34,002 bases of DNA. Origin: an uncultured Propionibacteriaceae bacterium. GTDB lineage: Bacteria > Actinomycetota > Actinomycetes > Propionibacteriales > Propionibacteriaceae. A model generated the notes under the pieces. That model saw only the letters and a program-made list of their open reading frames with translations, made no database searches and was not told the origin of the DNA. Where the stretch lies: assembly GCA_936924635.1 (NCBI GenBank), contig CAKZHP010000066.1:1-34002 (forward strand), written 5' to 3'. Positions 22,821 through 30,703 of the stretch are shown piece by piece (the stretch's first letter is position 1; each line of letters begins with the position of its first letter). The position numbers were made by a program, and so were the translations under genes.

Positions 22821-24131
22821 ATGGCAACCACACGCTCTCTGAGCCGCATCGCGCTCTCCGGCGTCGCGCTCGCGACAGTCATGGCGTCGACGGCCTGCGG
22901 CTCGTCGTCCACGACCCCGGGCGGGACCGGCAGCGGCGGCAGCGGCACCGACTGGAACGAGAAGGGCCCGATCACCTACGTCCAGGGCAAGGACACCTCC
23001 GGCAACGTCCAGAAGATCCTGGACCGCTGGAACGCCTCCCACCCCAACGAGCAGGTCCGCCTGCAGGAGCTCTCGGACAACGCCGACGAGCAGCGCCAGA
23101 TGATGATCAACAACGCCAACGGCAAGGGCTCCTCCGGCTACACCGTGCTCTCGGTCGACGTGGTGTGGACGGCGGAGTTCGCCGCCAACGGCTACCTCGA
23201 GGAGCTGCCCACCGACAAGCTGCCGACCACCGGCTACCTCAAGCCGTCGGTCGACTCGGGCACCTACTTCAACAAGCTGTACGCCTTCCCGGCCACCTCC
23301 GACGGCGCGATGCTCTACTACCGCAAGGACCTCCTCGACGCCGCCGGGCTGCAGCCGCCCAAGACCTTCGACGAGATGAAGCAGGCCTGCACCAAGATCA
23401 AGGCGAGCGTCCCCGGCATCGACTGCTTCGCGGGCCAGATGCAGAAGTACGAGGGCCTCACCTGCAACATCGCCGAGATGATCAACTCCTCCGGCGGCGA
23501 GTTCCTGAGCGCCGACGGCAAGCCGACGGTGAACTCCGAGAAGTCGGTCGCCGGTGTGCAGTGGGCCGTGAACGCGCTCGGTGACGGCACCATCCCGAAG
23601 GCGGCGCTGACGTGGAAGGAGGAGGAGTCCCGCCAGGCGTTCCAGAGCGGCAAGCTCATCTTCCACCGCAACTGGCCCTACATCTACTCCCTGGCCAACA
23701 AGACCGACGGCTCCTCGGCGATCGCCGGCAAGTTCGCCGTCGCCCCGCTGCCCGGTCAGTCGGGCCCGGGTGTCTCCACGCTGGGTGGCCACAACATGGG
23801 CATCTCGAAGTACGCCAAGAACAAGGGCACCGCGCTCGAGTTCATCAAGTGGTACAACAGCCCGGAGAACCAGAAGCTCAACACGATCGCCACGTCGCAG
23901 GCCCCGACATGGGAGGCGCTGTACACCGATCCGGAGCTGACAGGGAAGCTGGCCTACCTGCCCACCCTGAAGCAGTCGATCTCCGCGGCCAAGCCGCGCC
24001 CGAAGGCGGTCAGGTACGGTGACGCCACGCAGGCCATCCAGGACGCCTCCTACGCGGCGCTGAACGGCCAGAAGGCGCCCAAGGCGGCCATGGACGAGCT
24101 GCAGTCGAAGCTCGAGAGCATCGTCAAGTAG
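22821..24131 (+). CDS. Sugar ABC transporter substrate-binding lipoprotein
   Basis: This 436-residue secreted lipoprotein captures a solute for the two permeases behind it. It has a signal peptide with RSLSRIALSGVALATVMAS and a lipobox ending STAC at residue 26, then a flexible Gly/Ser/Thr linker. The mature part has the type 1 solute-binding pattern: ITYVQGKDTSGNVQKILDRW, YTVLSVDVVWTAEFAANGYL, YAFPATSDGAMLYYRKDLL, and a late GGHNMGISKYAKNKGTALEF. It recalls the maltose/trehalose group such as LpqY of mycobacteria; the actual sugar is not proven. A weak AGTGAGG lies upstream of the ATG. A hairpin at 24160-24193 separates it from the permease genes. Confidence 0.9.
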   Translation: MATTRSLSRIALSGVALATVMASTACGSSSTTPGGTGSGGSGTDWNEKGPITYVQGKDTSGNVQKILDRWNASHPNEQVRLQELSDNADEQRQMMINNANGKGSSGYTVLSVDVVWTAEFAANGYLEELPTDKLPTTGYLKPSVDSGTYFNKLYAFPATSDGAMLYYRKDLLDAAGLQPPKTFDEMKQACTKIKASVPGIDCFAGQMQKYEGLTCNIAEMINSSGGEFLSADGKPTVNSEKSVAGVQWAVNALGDGTIPKAALTWKEEESRQAFQSGKLIFHRNWPYIYSLANKTDGSSAIAGKFAVAPLPGQSGPGVSTLGGHNMGISKYAKNKGTALEFIKWYNSPENQKLNTIATSQAPTWEALYTDPELTGKLAYLPTLKQSISAAKPRPKAVRYGDATQAIQDASYAALNGQKAPKAAMDELQSKLESIVK

Positions 24132-24159
24132 GCCTGCACAGGCACCAGTTCCACGCGTG

Positions 24160-24204
24160 CTGGCGCGGTTCCGGCTCACCGGAGCCGCGCCAGCTCGTTT
24201 TCTC
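24160..24204 (+). terminator. Intra-operon hairpin (partial terminator or RNA stabiliser)
   Basis: CTGGCGCGGTTCCGG (24160-24174) pairs with CCGGAGCCGCGCCAG (24179-24193) over 15 positions with one G-U pair and loop CTCA, followed by CTCGTTTTCTC. It lies 29 bases after the binding-protein stop and 20 before the permease ribosome binding site. Such hairpins often let the binding protein be made in excess over the permeases. Confidence 0.7.
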
Positions 24205-24224
24205 AGAGGCCCAAGGAGGTGCCC

Positions 24225-25310
24225 ATGACAACAACGACCCCAGAGGCAGCCCCCCCTGCCAACCGGAAGAAGAACGCCTTCTCCGATGGTCAGGGGACGC
24301 TGGCTGCACTGCTGCTCGCGCCGACGATGATCGTGATCCTCGTGGTGGCGGGAATCCCGATCGCCCTGTCCGTCTACGAGTCGTTCTTCCGGAGCGGGGC
24401 GGGCGGTGTCGATCCCAACACCGGCATGATCAAGCAGGGCACGGAGTTCGTCGGCCTGCAGAACTTCACCGACATCTTCAACCACCCGCAGACCGTCGTC
24501 GGCGTGTGGGGCTCGATGGACCGGCTCATCAATGCCTTCCTCAACACCACGCTGTTCACCGTCGTCTGCGTGCTGCTGGAGACCGTCCTCGGCGTCGCCA
24601 TGGCGCTCATCATGGCCAAGGCATTCCGCGGCCGGGGCATCGTGCGAGCCTCCATCCTCATCCCCTGGGCCATCCCCACGATCGTGTCGGCCATGATGTG
24701 GCGCCTGATCTTCAACACCCAGGGCGTCGCCAACAAGGTGCTCGGTCTCACCGAGAGCCCCATCCTCTGGCTCGCTGACAACCGCTACAGCCAGATGGCG
24801 ATCATCGTCGCCGACGTCTGGAAGACCGCCCCGTTCATCGGGCTCCTCACGCTCGCGGGCCTGCAGACCATCCCCGCCGAGGTGTACGAGGCCGCGAAGG
24901 TCGACGGCGCCAGCGCGTGGCAGCAGTTCACCCGGATCACCCTGCCGATGGTCAAGCCTGCGCTCGTCGTCGCCGTGCTCTTCCGCACGCTCGACACGCT
25001 GCGCATGTTCGACCTGCCCTACGGCATGATCGGCGCCGGCAAGTACTCGGTGGAGACGCTGTCGATGTTCGCCTACGTCGAGGCGACCCAGACCCGGTAC
25101 GGCCAGGCGGCCGCGTACTCGATCATCTTGTTCCTCTACATCGTGCTCGTCGCCTTCCTGTTCGTGCGGTTGCTGGGCGCCGACGTCATCGGTGACGACG
25201 AGCTGAAGGCGGTCAACGAGCAGCGCAAGCGGCAGCGAGCCCTGCACAAGAAGCAGATGCAGGCCTCGAAGGCCCGCACCACGGTGGCGAGCGGGAGCGC
25301 GGCAGCATGA
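24225..25310 (+). CDS. Sugar ABC transporter permease, MalF type
   Basis: This 361-residue inner membrane protein forms one half of the importer channel. About six membrane helices are seen, starting with LAALLLAPTMIVILVVAGIP (residue about 28), and the cytoplasmic coupling motif EVYEAAKVDGASAWQQFTRI then TLPMVKPAL (EAA motif, about residue 225). The C-terminal tail is long and basic (QRKRQRALHKKQMQ). The ATG at 24225 is preferred to GTG 24219 because AAGGAGG sits at 24213-24219. The stop overlaps the next permease start (ATGA). No ATPase gene is in the window, so a shared MsiK-type ATPase elsewhere is likely. Confidence 0.92.
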   Translation: MTTTTPEAAPPANRKKNAFSDGQGTLAALLLAPTMIVILVVAGIPIALSVYESFFRSGAGGVDPNTGMIKQGTEFVGLQNFTDIFNHPQTVVGVWGSMDRLINAFLNTTLFTVVCVLLETVLGVAMALIMAKAFRGRGIVRASILIPWAIPTIVSAMMWRLIFNTQGVANKVLGLTESPILWLADNRYSQMAIIVADVWKTAPFIGLLTLAGLQTIPAEVYEAAKVDGASAWQQFTRITLPMVKPALVVAVLFRTLDTLRMFDLPYGMIGAGKYSVETLSMFAYVEATQTRYGQAAAYSIILFLYIVLVAFLFVRLLGADVIGDDELKAVNEQRKRQRALHKKQMQASKARTTVASGSAAA

Positions 25311-26311
25311 GCAACACGTCAGGAAGCAACGTCTCCCTTCCCCCGGCAGCGATCCAGGACGTCGACGAGAACGCGACCGGTGCTCACCGCGACGTCTCCC
25401 AGGTCGTCAACCGCGGTGGTGTCACCTCTGAAGAGCTGGCCAGCCTCAACAAGCCGCGACGCGACGGGCGCTACTACCTCGGGCTGGTGGCCTCGATCAT
25501 CGGCATGGCGCTGATCGTGCTCTACTGCGTGATCCCGTTCTACTGGATGGTGATCTCGTCCTTCCGGTTGCCCACCGACGGTCAGAGCACCGCGTTCTGG
25601 CCGAACCCGGCATCCACGGAGAACTTCGTCGCGGTCTTCGACCCAGTGAACAACTTCGGTCGGGCGATCCTGAACTCGGTGATCGTCTCGGTCGTCACCA
25701 CGATCCTGACGCTGGTGTTCGGGATCATCGGGGCGTACGCGCTGGCCCGCCTCCGGTTCAGGCTCAAGGGGCTCGTGCTGGCCATCATCATCGGCTGCTC
25801 GATGTTCCCTGGGATCACGCTGCTGGTGCCCCTGTTCAAGATGTTCACCGGCAACTACGCCTGGTTCCCGTGGAACTGGATGAACACCTACCAGGCGCTC
25901 ATCATCCCGTCGCTGTCGTTCGGCCTGCCGCTGTGCGTGTGGAACCTCACGGCGTTCTTCCGGCAGCTGCCGGTCGAGCTGGAGCAGGCGGCGATGGTGG
26001 ACGGGTGCACGCCCGGCCAGGCGTTCCGGCGGGTCATCCTGCCGCTGGCGGCCCCTGGCGTCTTCACCACGGCGATCCTCACCTTCATCGCGGTGTGGAA
26101 CGAGTACATGATCGCCCTGACCTTCGGGCAGGACAAGGACATGAAGACGGCGACAGTGGCGCTCAGCCAGTTCACCGGAAGCCTCGGCTTCAACACCCCG
26201 TACGGCACGATCATGGCTGCGGGCGTCCTGACGACGATCCCGCTGCTGGTCATGGTGCTGCTGTTCCAGCGCCGGATCGTGGCCGGCCTCACCGCGGGTG
26301 GCGTGAAGTAG
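25307..26311 (+). CDS. Sugar ABC transporter permease, MalG type
   Basis: This 334-residue membrane protein is the second channel subunit. It has a longer than usual polar N-terminus (about 55 residues) before the first helix SIIGMALIVLYCVIPFYWMV. The EAA coupling motif is PVELEQAAMVDGCTPGQAFR then VILPLAAPG (about residue 225), with Gln in place of the first Ala-rich Glu-Ala pair (EQAA). The last helix is IPLLVMVLLFQRRIVAGL, ending in GGVK, as is common in MalG-type proteins. The ATG overlaps the MalF-type stop. A strong terminator closes the operon at 26337-26372. Confidence 0.92.
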   Translation: MSNTSGSNVSLPPAAIQDVDENATGAHRDVSQVVNRGGVTSEELASLNKPRRDGRYYLGLVASIIGMALIVLYCVIPFYWMVISSFRLPTDGQSTAFWPNPASTENFVAVFDPVNNFGRAILNSVIVSVVTTILTLVFGIIGAYALARLRFRLKGLVLAIIIGCSMFPGITLLVPLFKMFTGNYAWFPWNWMNTYQALIIPSLSFGLPLCVWNLTAFFRQLPVELEQAAMVDGCTPGQAFRRVILPLAAPGVFTTAILTFIAVWNEYMIALTFGQDKDMKTATVALSQFTGSLGFNTPYGTIMAAGVLTTIPLLVMVLLFQRRIVAGLTAGGVK

Positions 26312-26336
26312 CAGCGGCAGCGTGGGCCACACGCGA

Positions 26337-26372
26337 CGAGGGCCCGGCCGCACGGCCGGGCCCTCGGCTTTT
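26337..26372 (+). terminator. Rho-independent terminator of the sugar transporter operon
   Basis: CGAGGGCCCGGCC (26337-26349) and GGCCGGGCCCTCG (26354-26366) form a perfect 13-base stem with loop GCAC, followed by GCTTTT. It lies 25 bases after the MalG-type stop. Confidence 0.9.
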
Positions 26373-26389
26373 ACAGGGCAGCCCTCGGC

Positions 26390-26419
26390 TTGTCACCTCG
26401 TCGGCGTTCGCCCTAGCCT
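26390..26419 (+). promoter_or_regulatory. Promoter of the ferritin-like gene (leaderless)
   Basis: TTGTCA at 26390-26395 and TAGCCT at 26414-26419 are separated by 18 bases. The -10 ends 6 bases before the GTG, so the message is probably leaderless. It directly follows the transporter terminator. Confidence 0.6.
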
Positions 26420-26425
26420 CAAGGG

Positions 26426-27328
26426 GTGACCAGCCGCCTCACGCGCGGGAGCGCCCTGATCACCGACAAGACCCTTCACGATCACGTCTCCCGCCTGCAG
26501 CACGACCACCCGCCGATCCGGATCGAGAGCGTCGACCGCACGATCCTCGACCCCCAGGCCGTCCGTACGCGGTTCGCCAGCACCATCGACTACCTCGCCC
26601 GCGTCGAGCTCGAGGTGGAGCTCAACGTCTTGGAGCTGCTCCTGATCCTCCCCGAGCCCAGCGAGGTCGACCGGTTCTTCTACGCCGATGTCTGGAGCGA
26701 CCAGGAGCTCGCTCACGGCCACGTGCTGGACCAGCTCCAGCAGGATCTCGGCCTGGCCCCCGCCCAGCCGCACCTCGAGGTGGCCTTCAGCATGAAGCTG
26801 CTGGGGGCGCTGGCTCCCCTCAAGCCGGTGCAGGACATCGCCCGGCTGCTCTACTACCTGACGGGCGCCTCCACCGAGCGGCAGGCGGTGCTCGCGTACT
26901 CGTCGATCATCAAAGGTCTGGACGAGATGGGGGAGCGGGCGATCTCCTCGACGATCATCCACCCCATCAAGGTGCAGGAGCCGGGGCACTTCGCGTTCTA
27001 CAAGATGTCGGCGCAGAAGATGATCCAGGACGCGGAGCTGCGGCCCTGGCAGCTGCACGTCGCCCGGCTGCTGCGCCGCGCATCCTTCGAGCTCGCGGGC
27101 ACCCTGGGGATGCCGCAACGCCGGGAGCAGATGGGCGAGGTGATCCACCAGCTGGGCTTCGACGACGACCTCGAGAAGTACGCCAAGGAGATCGGCCGGT
27201 TCGAGGCGCAGGTGCTCTGGGCGCAGTCGCAAGGTCTGGAGTTCCCGCCGTACTTCCTGGCCGCGCTCAGGGAGTCCGTCGAGCTGTATCGCGAGCGGGG
27301 AGAGTTCGGCCGCGCCCGCGCGGGCTGA
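26426..27328 (+). CDS. Ferritin-like diiron protein, unknown function
   Basis: This 300-residue helical protein shows a diiron four-helix pattern: Glu in YLARVELEVELNVLELLL (helix 1, about residue 62), ExxH in DQELAHGHVLDQL (about 93), Glu in KGLDEMGERAIS (about 174), and ExxH in VQEPGHFAFYKMSAQ (about 188). Acyl-ACP desaturases and related oxidases use this arrangement, but the reaction here is unknown. Similar proteins are, from memory, sometimes mislabelled LepA in actinobacterial genomes; no GTPase motif is present. The start is GTG 26426, 6 bases after TAGCCT. No partner reductase or ferredoxin is adjacent. Confidence 0.65.
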   Translation: MTSRLTRGSALITDKTLHDHVSRLQHDHPPIRIESVDRTILDPQAVRTRFASTIDYLARVELEVELNVLELLLILPEPSEVDRFFYADVWSDQELAHGHVLDQLQQDLGLAPAQPHLEVAFSMKLLGALAPLKPVQDIARLLYYLTGASTERQAVLAYSSIIKGLDEMGERAISSTIIHPIKVQEPGHFAFYKMSAQKMIQDAELRPWQLHVARLLRRASFELAGTLGMPQRREQMGEVIHQLGFDDDLEKYAKEIGRFEAQVLWAQSQGLEFPPYFLAALRESVELYRERGEFGRARAG

Positions 27329-27556
27329 TCGGCCGTACGGAACCGGGCAACGGTCTCGCGTCCTTGATCCTTGAAGAGGGACACATGGCGACGCACGTAC
27401 ACGACGAAAGAGCGCCGCTGCATTCGTCGCGTCGTGCACCTGCTGCTGGGTCACGGTCACCCGGTCGGCGACGGAACCGGAGAGGTTGCTGGCAGCCCCG
27501 AGGACCGAACAGCCGAGCCAGCCGGCGACCAGCACGAGGGCCAGGATCGACCCGGC
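27329..27556 (-). pseudogene. Orphaned 3' part of the broken membrane-protein gene
   Basis: On the minus strand, in the same frame as the gene at 27557-27913, the sequence after its TGA continues as AGSILALVLVAGWLGCSVLG, then AASNLSGSVADRVTVTQQQV and HDATNAAALF. This is a good continuation (membrane helix and polar segment) of that protein. Beyond about 27400 it stops looking like the family and runs antisense to the 3' end of the ferritin-like gene. The natural C-terminus therefore also appears lost. The left border is not sharp. Confidence 0.55.
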
Positions 27557-27913
27557 TCAGGTGAGGAAGCCGTGGAGCAGGCCGCCGCGGACGGCCAGCG
27601 CGCCGGCGACGTACCCGGCCACGGCGAGGGCGGCCGTGAGCGCGATCACCGAGAAGATGCCGGTCGCGGTCCCGCTGGCGCCGTCGAGGCCCATGGCCGC
27701 GCTGGCCATGGAGAGGGTCACGACGAGCGCCAGGAACGCGGTGATTCCGGCGAACACCAAACCCCAGGACACGTTGGCCGTGCGCCTGGAGTCGTCGGTG
27801 CCGATCAGTGCTTCCTGGGTGGAGCTGTCGCCACGGGCGGTGACGACGTCCACGCGCGACGAGCCAGTGCTGTCGTCGTCGATGGTCTTGGTGGGGCGAT
27901 CTCGGGTGGCCAC
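27557..27913 (-). pseudogene. Membrane protein truncated by an in-frame TGA
   Basis: The first 118 residues are a membrane protein with a polar start (TRDRPTKTIDDDSTGSSRVD), then TANVSWGLVFAGITAFLALV and a second helix AALAVAGYVAGALAVRGG. It ends GLLHGFLT at a TGA (27557-27559). In related actinobacterial proteins this point reads GFLTW followed by another helix, and that helix does follow the TGA here in the same frame. A single TGG-to-TGA change is the simplest explanation. The GTG start at 27913 has the ribosome binding site GAGGAGA on the minus strand, so the short product could still be made. The function of the family is unknown. Confidence 0.6.
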
Positions 27914-28377
27914 AAGGTCTCCTCAACACATTGGTTCTCAACACCGGTGGGTCCCGCGAGGATGATCTGCCGGGTCGGCGTCGGTCGAGAGATCCGACAC
28001 AAAAAGGCTCGCCCGATCTGCATCGTGGGGCAAATCCGAGCATATCTCCGAAATGTCAAAGCCGAGCGCTTTTGTCCCACACCAGCGACTGTCTTTCCCG
28101 CGTGGCCAACAGGTGATTTCTCCCCCCGGCGGGGAAGGGCTGGGCAGGGCTGTCACCCCACCCTTCCAGGCCGTCACCCGCGGGAGGAATCCTTGCGGCG
28201 CTCGGCGCTGCATGCCCGGCGGCGGCTCTGCGGCTCTGCGGCGTACGAGGATCTCCTGGCCTCGACCGCCGTCACGGCAGCGATGGACGAGATCGTGAGA
28301 TCGCCGGGACCACGGGATCGGGCGGCCGTCGGCCGCGCGCACGGCCAGACCTGGCCGCCCGGGGTCAGACATGCCAA
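27914..28377. other. Gene-free stretch of about 460 bases
   Basis: I find no credible gene. The part at 28000-28080 is unusually AT-rich for this window (runs such as ACAAAAAGG and GGCAAATCCGAGCATATC). On the minus strand it holds TTTGACATTT, a possible -35 (TTGACA) for the membrane-protein gene, but no good -10 at the right distance. GGAAGGG (28133-28139) and CCCTTCC (28161-28167) form a hairpin. CTCTGCGG is repeated directly near 28224-28240. Open frames here look like chance frames in GC-rich DNA. Confidence 0.4.
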
Positions 28378-28401
28378 AGGGCCCCGCCGGAGCGGGGCCC
28401 T
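28378..28401 (-). terminator. Terminator of tRNA-Lys
   Basis: AGGGCCCCGC and GCGGGGCCCT form a perfect 10-base stem with a 4-base loop. On the minus strand it follows the tRNA-Lys CCA end by 3 bases and is followed by TTTGG, a short T-run. Confidence 0.8.
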
Positions 28402-28404
28402 CTC

Positions 28405-28480
<76 letters not shown>

Positions 28481-28493
28481 GTGCCGAGGAAGA

Positions 28494-28524
28494 AGACTAC
28501 CGCACCCAGGCCGTGCCTCGCCAA
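28494..28524 (-). promoter_or_regulatory. Putative promoter of tRNA-Lys
   Basis: On the minus strand TTGGCG (28519-28524) and TAGTCT (28494-28499) are 19 bases apart, with the -10 ending 13 bases before the tRNA. The spacer is slightly long. Confidence 0.45.
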
Positions 28525-28616
28525 TCCGTTCCGGCGGCCGGCTCGTAGGCCAGGGCGGACAGCTGCCGGGGCCTGGGACGGACCTCGTCGTCGGGGTGCC
28601 GGTCGCGCGCGGGGGG

Positions 28617-29327
28617 TCAGCGGCGCGCGGCAGTGATCCGTTGCGTACGCAGCACGTCGACAGCCGGCAGGGGGAGCGGGTCCAACGCACGGTCGAGGCC
28701 GAGCTCCAGCACGTGGTCGGCCAGCTCGGGGTTGCGCGCCAGGACGGGGCCGTGGGGATAGGTGCCGATGATCTTGCCCGCCTGCGCTCCCTCGGTGCCG
28801 TCGTAGCCGTTGCCCACCCCCCGCTCCACGCTGGCCAGCGGCGTGGCCCCCGGCAGCAGGCGGGTGAAGCCCCCGTGGTTCTCGAAACCGGTGAGCAGCG
28901 TCTCGGTTCCGTCCGGCTTGGTCCAACGGGTGAGGATCTCGCCGACGGCGCGCTCGGGGCCGCGGCGGGTCTCCACGTCCAGCAGCCCCAGGCCCTCGAC
29001 GACGTCCTCGTTGTCGCCGATCGTGAAGGTCTGGCCGCAGATCTGGTAGCCGGCGCACACCGCGAGCAGGGACGCGCCGGCGTCGAGCGCCCGGAACAGG
29101 TTGCCGTCCTTCTTGAGTGCGGCGACGGCCGACACCTGGGCCTGGTCCTCTCCGCCGCCGAGGAGGTACACCTGGCCGTCGGAAGGCAGCGGGTCGCCCG
29201 GCTCGACGACGACCAGCTCGGCGTCGATGCCTCGCCAGGCGAGGCGCTGGCGCAGCACGGCCGCGTTGCCGCGGTCGCCGTAGATGCCGAGCAGCGACTG
29301 GTAGACGAGGACGATCCTGACGCTCAT
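28617..29327 (-). CDS. gatD: Lipid II glutaminyl amidase subunit GatD (class I glutamine amidotransferase)
   Basis: This 236-residue protein is the glutaminase half of the MurT-GatD complex, which amidates D-glutamate in lipid II to D-isoglutamine. Seen: VRIVLVYQSLLGIYGDRGNA at the start, QVYLLGGGEDQAQ, the catalytic nucleophile Cys in LLAVCAGYQICGQ (about residue 94), FENHGGFTRL, and the catalytic His in GTYPHGPVLARNPELAD. The family (CobB/CobQ-like) normally has this Cys-His pair without a third acid. The frame is open far upstream, but the ATG at 29327 overlaps the murT stop as ATGA. It acts on the product line that begins with MurI. Confidence 0.93.
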   Translation of the reverse strand: MSVRIVLVYQSLLGIYGDRGNAAVLRQRLAWRGIDAELVVVEPGDPLPSDGQVYLLGGGEDQAQVSAVAALKKDGNLFRALDAGASLLAVCAGYQICGQTFTIGDNEDVVEGLGLLDVETRRGPERAVGEILTRWTKPDGTETLLTGFENHGGFTRLLPGATPLASVERGVGNGYDGTEGAQAGKIIGTYPHGPVLARNPELADHVLELGLDRALDPLPLPAVDVLRTQRITAARR

Positions 29328-30622
29328 GCGAGACCTCCGAGCTTGCGCAGGCGCTGGAACGGTGTGTATGTGGCGATCACGTCCACCGGTTCGGGGTGGT
29401 TGGCCATGGCCTGGGCCAGGTCGGGGACGACGACATGGTCCACGTCGGCGTACAGGAGGCGCACGGAGAGGTCCTGCGCGCGGGGCCCCGTGGCGACCAC
29501 GTGGCGGCCGGCGAGCTGCTCGTACTCGACGTCCCACAGCCAGCTGACGTCGCGCCCGTCGGCGGCCGCGGAGTCGATCGCCAGCACCACCGTCTCGCTG
29601 GTGGCCAGCGGCAACGACTCGGCCCAGCCCGCGGGGTTCTTGGCCAGCAGCAGCCGCGCGGTGGTGGTCCCGAACTGGGTGGTCGCGTAGCGGCCCGCGG
29701 GGGAGGTGACCGTACGCATCCCCTTCACGGCCGTCTCCGGGTCGATGCCCAGCTCGACCGCGGCGGCCAGGGCGCACGCGGCGTTGGAGATGTTGAAGGC
29801 CCCGGGCACCTGGAGCTCCAGCTCCCAGCGGTTGCCTGCCGCGTCGATCACACCGCGGCCGTCGACGGCGTAGTGGGCGTCCGGCTGGACCAGGTCGCCG
29901 GTGGGGCAGGACCAGCGGCCGCGGCCCTCGTCGTCCGCGCTCCGGTCGAGAACGGCGCCGCACCCGGGGCAGAGCGTCGCGTCCTGCGTCCAGGTGGTCG
30001 CGGTGTCCACCCAGATCACCTCACGGGCCGCCTGCGCGGCCCAGACCACGAGCGGGTCGTCGGCGTTCGCGACCACCAGCGGTCCCTGCTCACCGGCAGC
30101 CTCCAGCGCCTTGCGCCAGCCGCGCCCGAGCGCCTTGATCTCGTGATGACGGTCCATCTGGTCGCGCGAGAAGTTGAGCAGCACCAGCACGGCGGGCTTG
30201 CCGAGGCGCACGACGTCGGGGACCACCCGCTCGTCGGTCTCGAGGATCGCCACATCGGCCTTGGGGGCCATCGCCAGGGCGGAGGCGATGCCGTGGTGCA
30301 GGTTCGCGCCGTCGGCATTGGTGACGACGCGGCCTGGGTCGGCCAGCCCCGCCTTCACGGCGGCGGTGAGCAGGTGGGTGGTGGTGGTCTTGCCGTTGGT
30401 GCCGGACACGCTCGCGATGGTGCGCCCGGGCAACAGCTGGCCGAGCGCGTCTGGGGCCAGGCGGAGCAGCAGCTTGCCGCGGATCGAGGCGCCCGAGCCG
30501 CGGCCGGACAGGCGTGACGCCAGGCCCGCGGCGCTCCCGGCCGCGAGGGCAGCCATGAGCCGTGCCCTGACCGGCAGCGGGATCCCGGGGCGCGGGCGGG
30601 CGCGGGTGATGTCGACTGGCAT
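29324..30622 (-). CDS. murT: Lipid II isoglutaminyl synthase subunit MurT (Mur ligase family)
   Basis: This 432-residue Mur ligase-like protein uses ATP to activate the D-glutamate carboxylate of lipid II, which GatD-derived ammonia then amidates. Seen: the P-loop IASVSGTNGKTTTTHLL (about residue 70), LETDERVVPDVV, NFSRDQMDRHHEIK, and the C-terminal MurT domain ending YTPFQRLRKLGGL. The zinc ribbon reads LCPGCGAVLDRS and, later, RWSCPTGDLV: the first CxxC is present but the second pair is CxxG, so one ligand of the usual Cys4 site is missing. ATG 30622 and ATG 30631 are both possible; AACAAT lies 7 bases before the first, which I prefer. The gene overlaps gatD. Confidence 0.92.
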   Translation of the reverse strand: MPVDITRARPRPGIPLPVRARLMAALAAGSAAGLASRLSGRGSGASIRGKLLLRLAPDALGQLLPGRTIASVSGTNGKTTTTHLLTAAVKAGLADPGRVVTNADGANLHHGIASALAMAPKADVAILETDERVVPDVVRLGKPAVLVLLNFSRDQMDRHHEIKALGRGWRKALEAAGEQGPLVVANADDPLVVWAAQAAREVIWVDTATTWTQDATLCPGCGAVLDRSADDEGRGRWSCPTGDLVQPDAHYAVDGRGVIDAAGNRWELELQVPGAFNISNAACALAAAVELGIDPETAVKGMRTVTSPAGRYATTQFGTTTARLLLAKNPAGWAESLPLATSETVVLAIDSAAADGRDVSWLWDVEYEQLAGRHVVATGPRAQDLSVRLLYADVDHVVVPDLAQAMANHPEPVDVIATYTPFQRLRKLGGLA

Positions 30623-30703
30623 GGGGCACATTGTTCCCGATGCCTCGCCTGACTGCGGTCACGCATGCTTGGCTGGCCCCGACCCCGACCCGGAGGAACC
30701 CTC

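Noticed and set aside
22692..25247. 851-codon minus-strand open frame over the ABC transporter genes
   Set aside because: It is the mirror frame of strongly GC3-biased genes; no ribosome binding site or recognisable motif.
25870..27564. 564-codon plus-strand open frame across the MalG-type, ferritin-like and broken membrane genes
   Set aside because: It runs through a perfect terminator and out of frame with two real genes. A piece starting at ATG 27385 behind GAAGAGGGA (ATHVHDERAPLHSS) looked tempting but becomes Arg/Pro-rich noise.
28174..28377. 67-codon minus-strand frame in the gene-free stretch
   Set aside because: It is Arg/Ser-rich, has no ribosome binding site and resembles no family.
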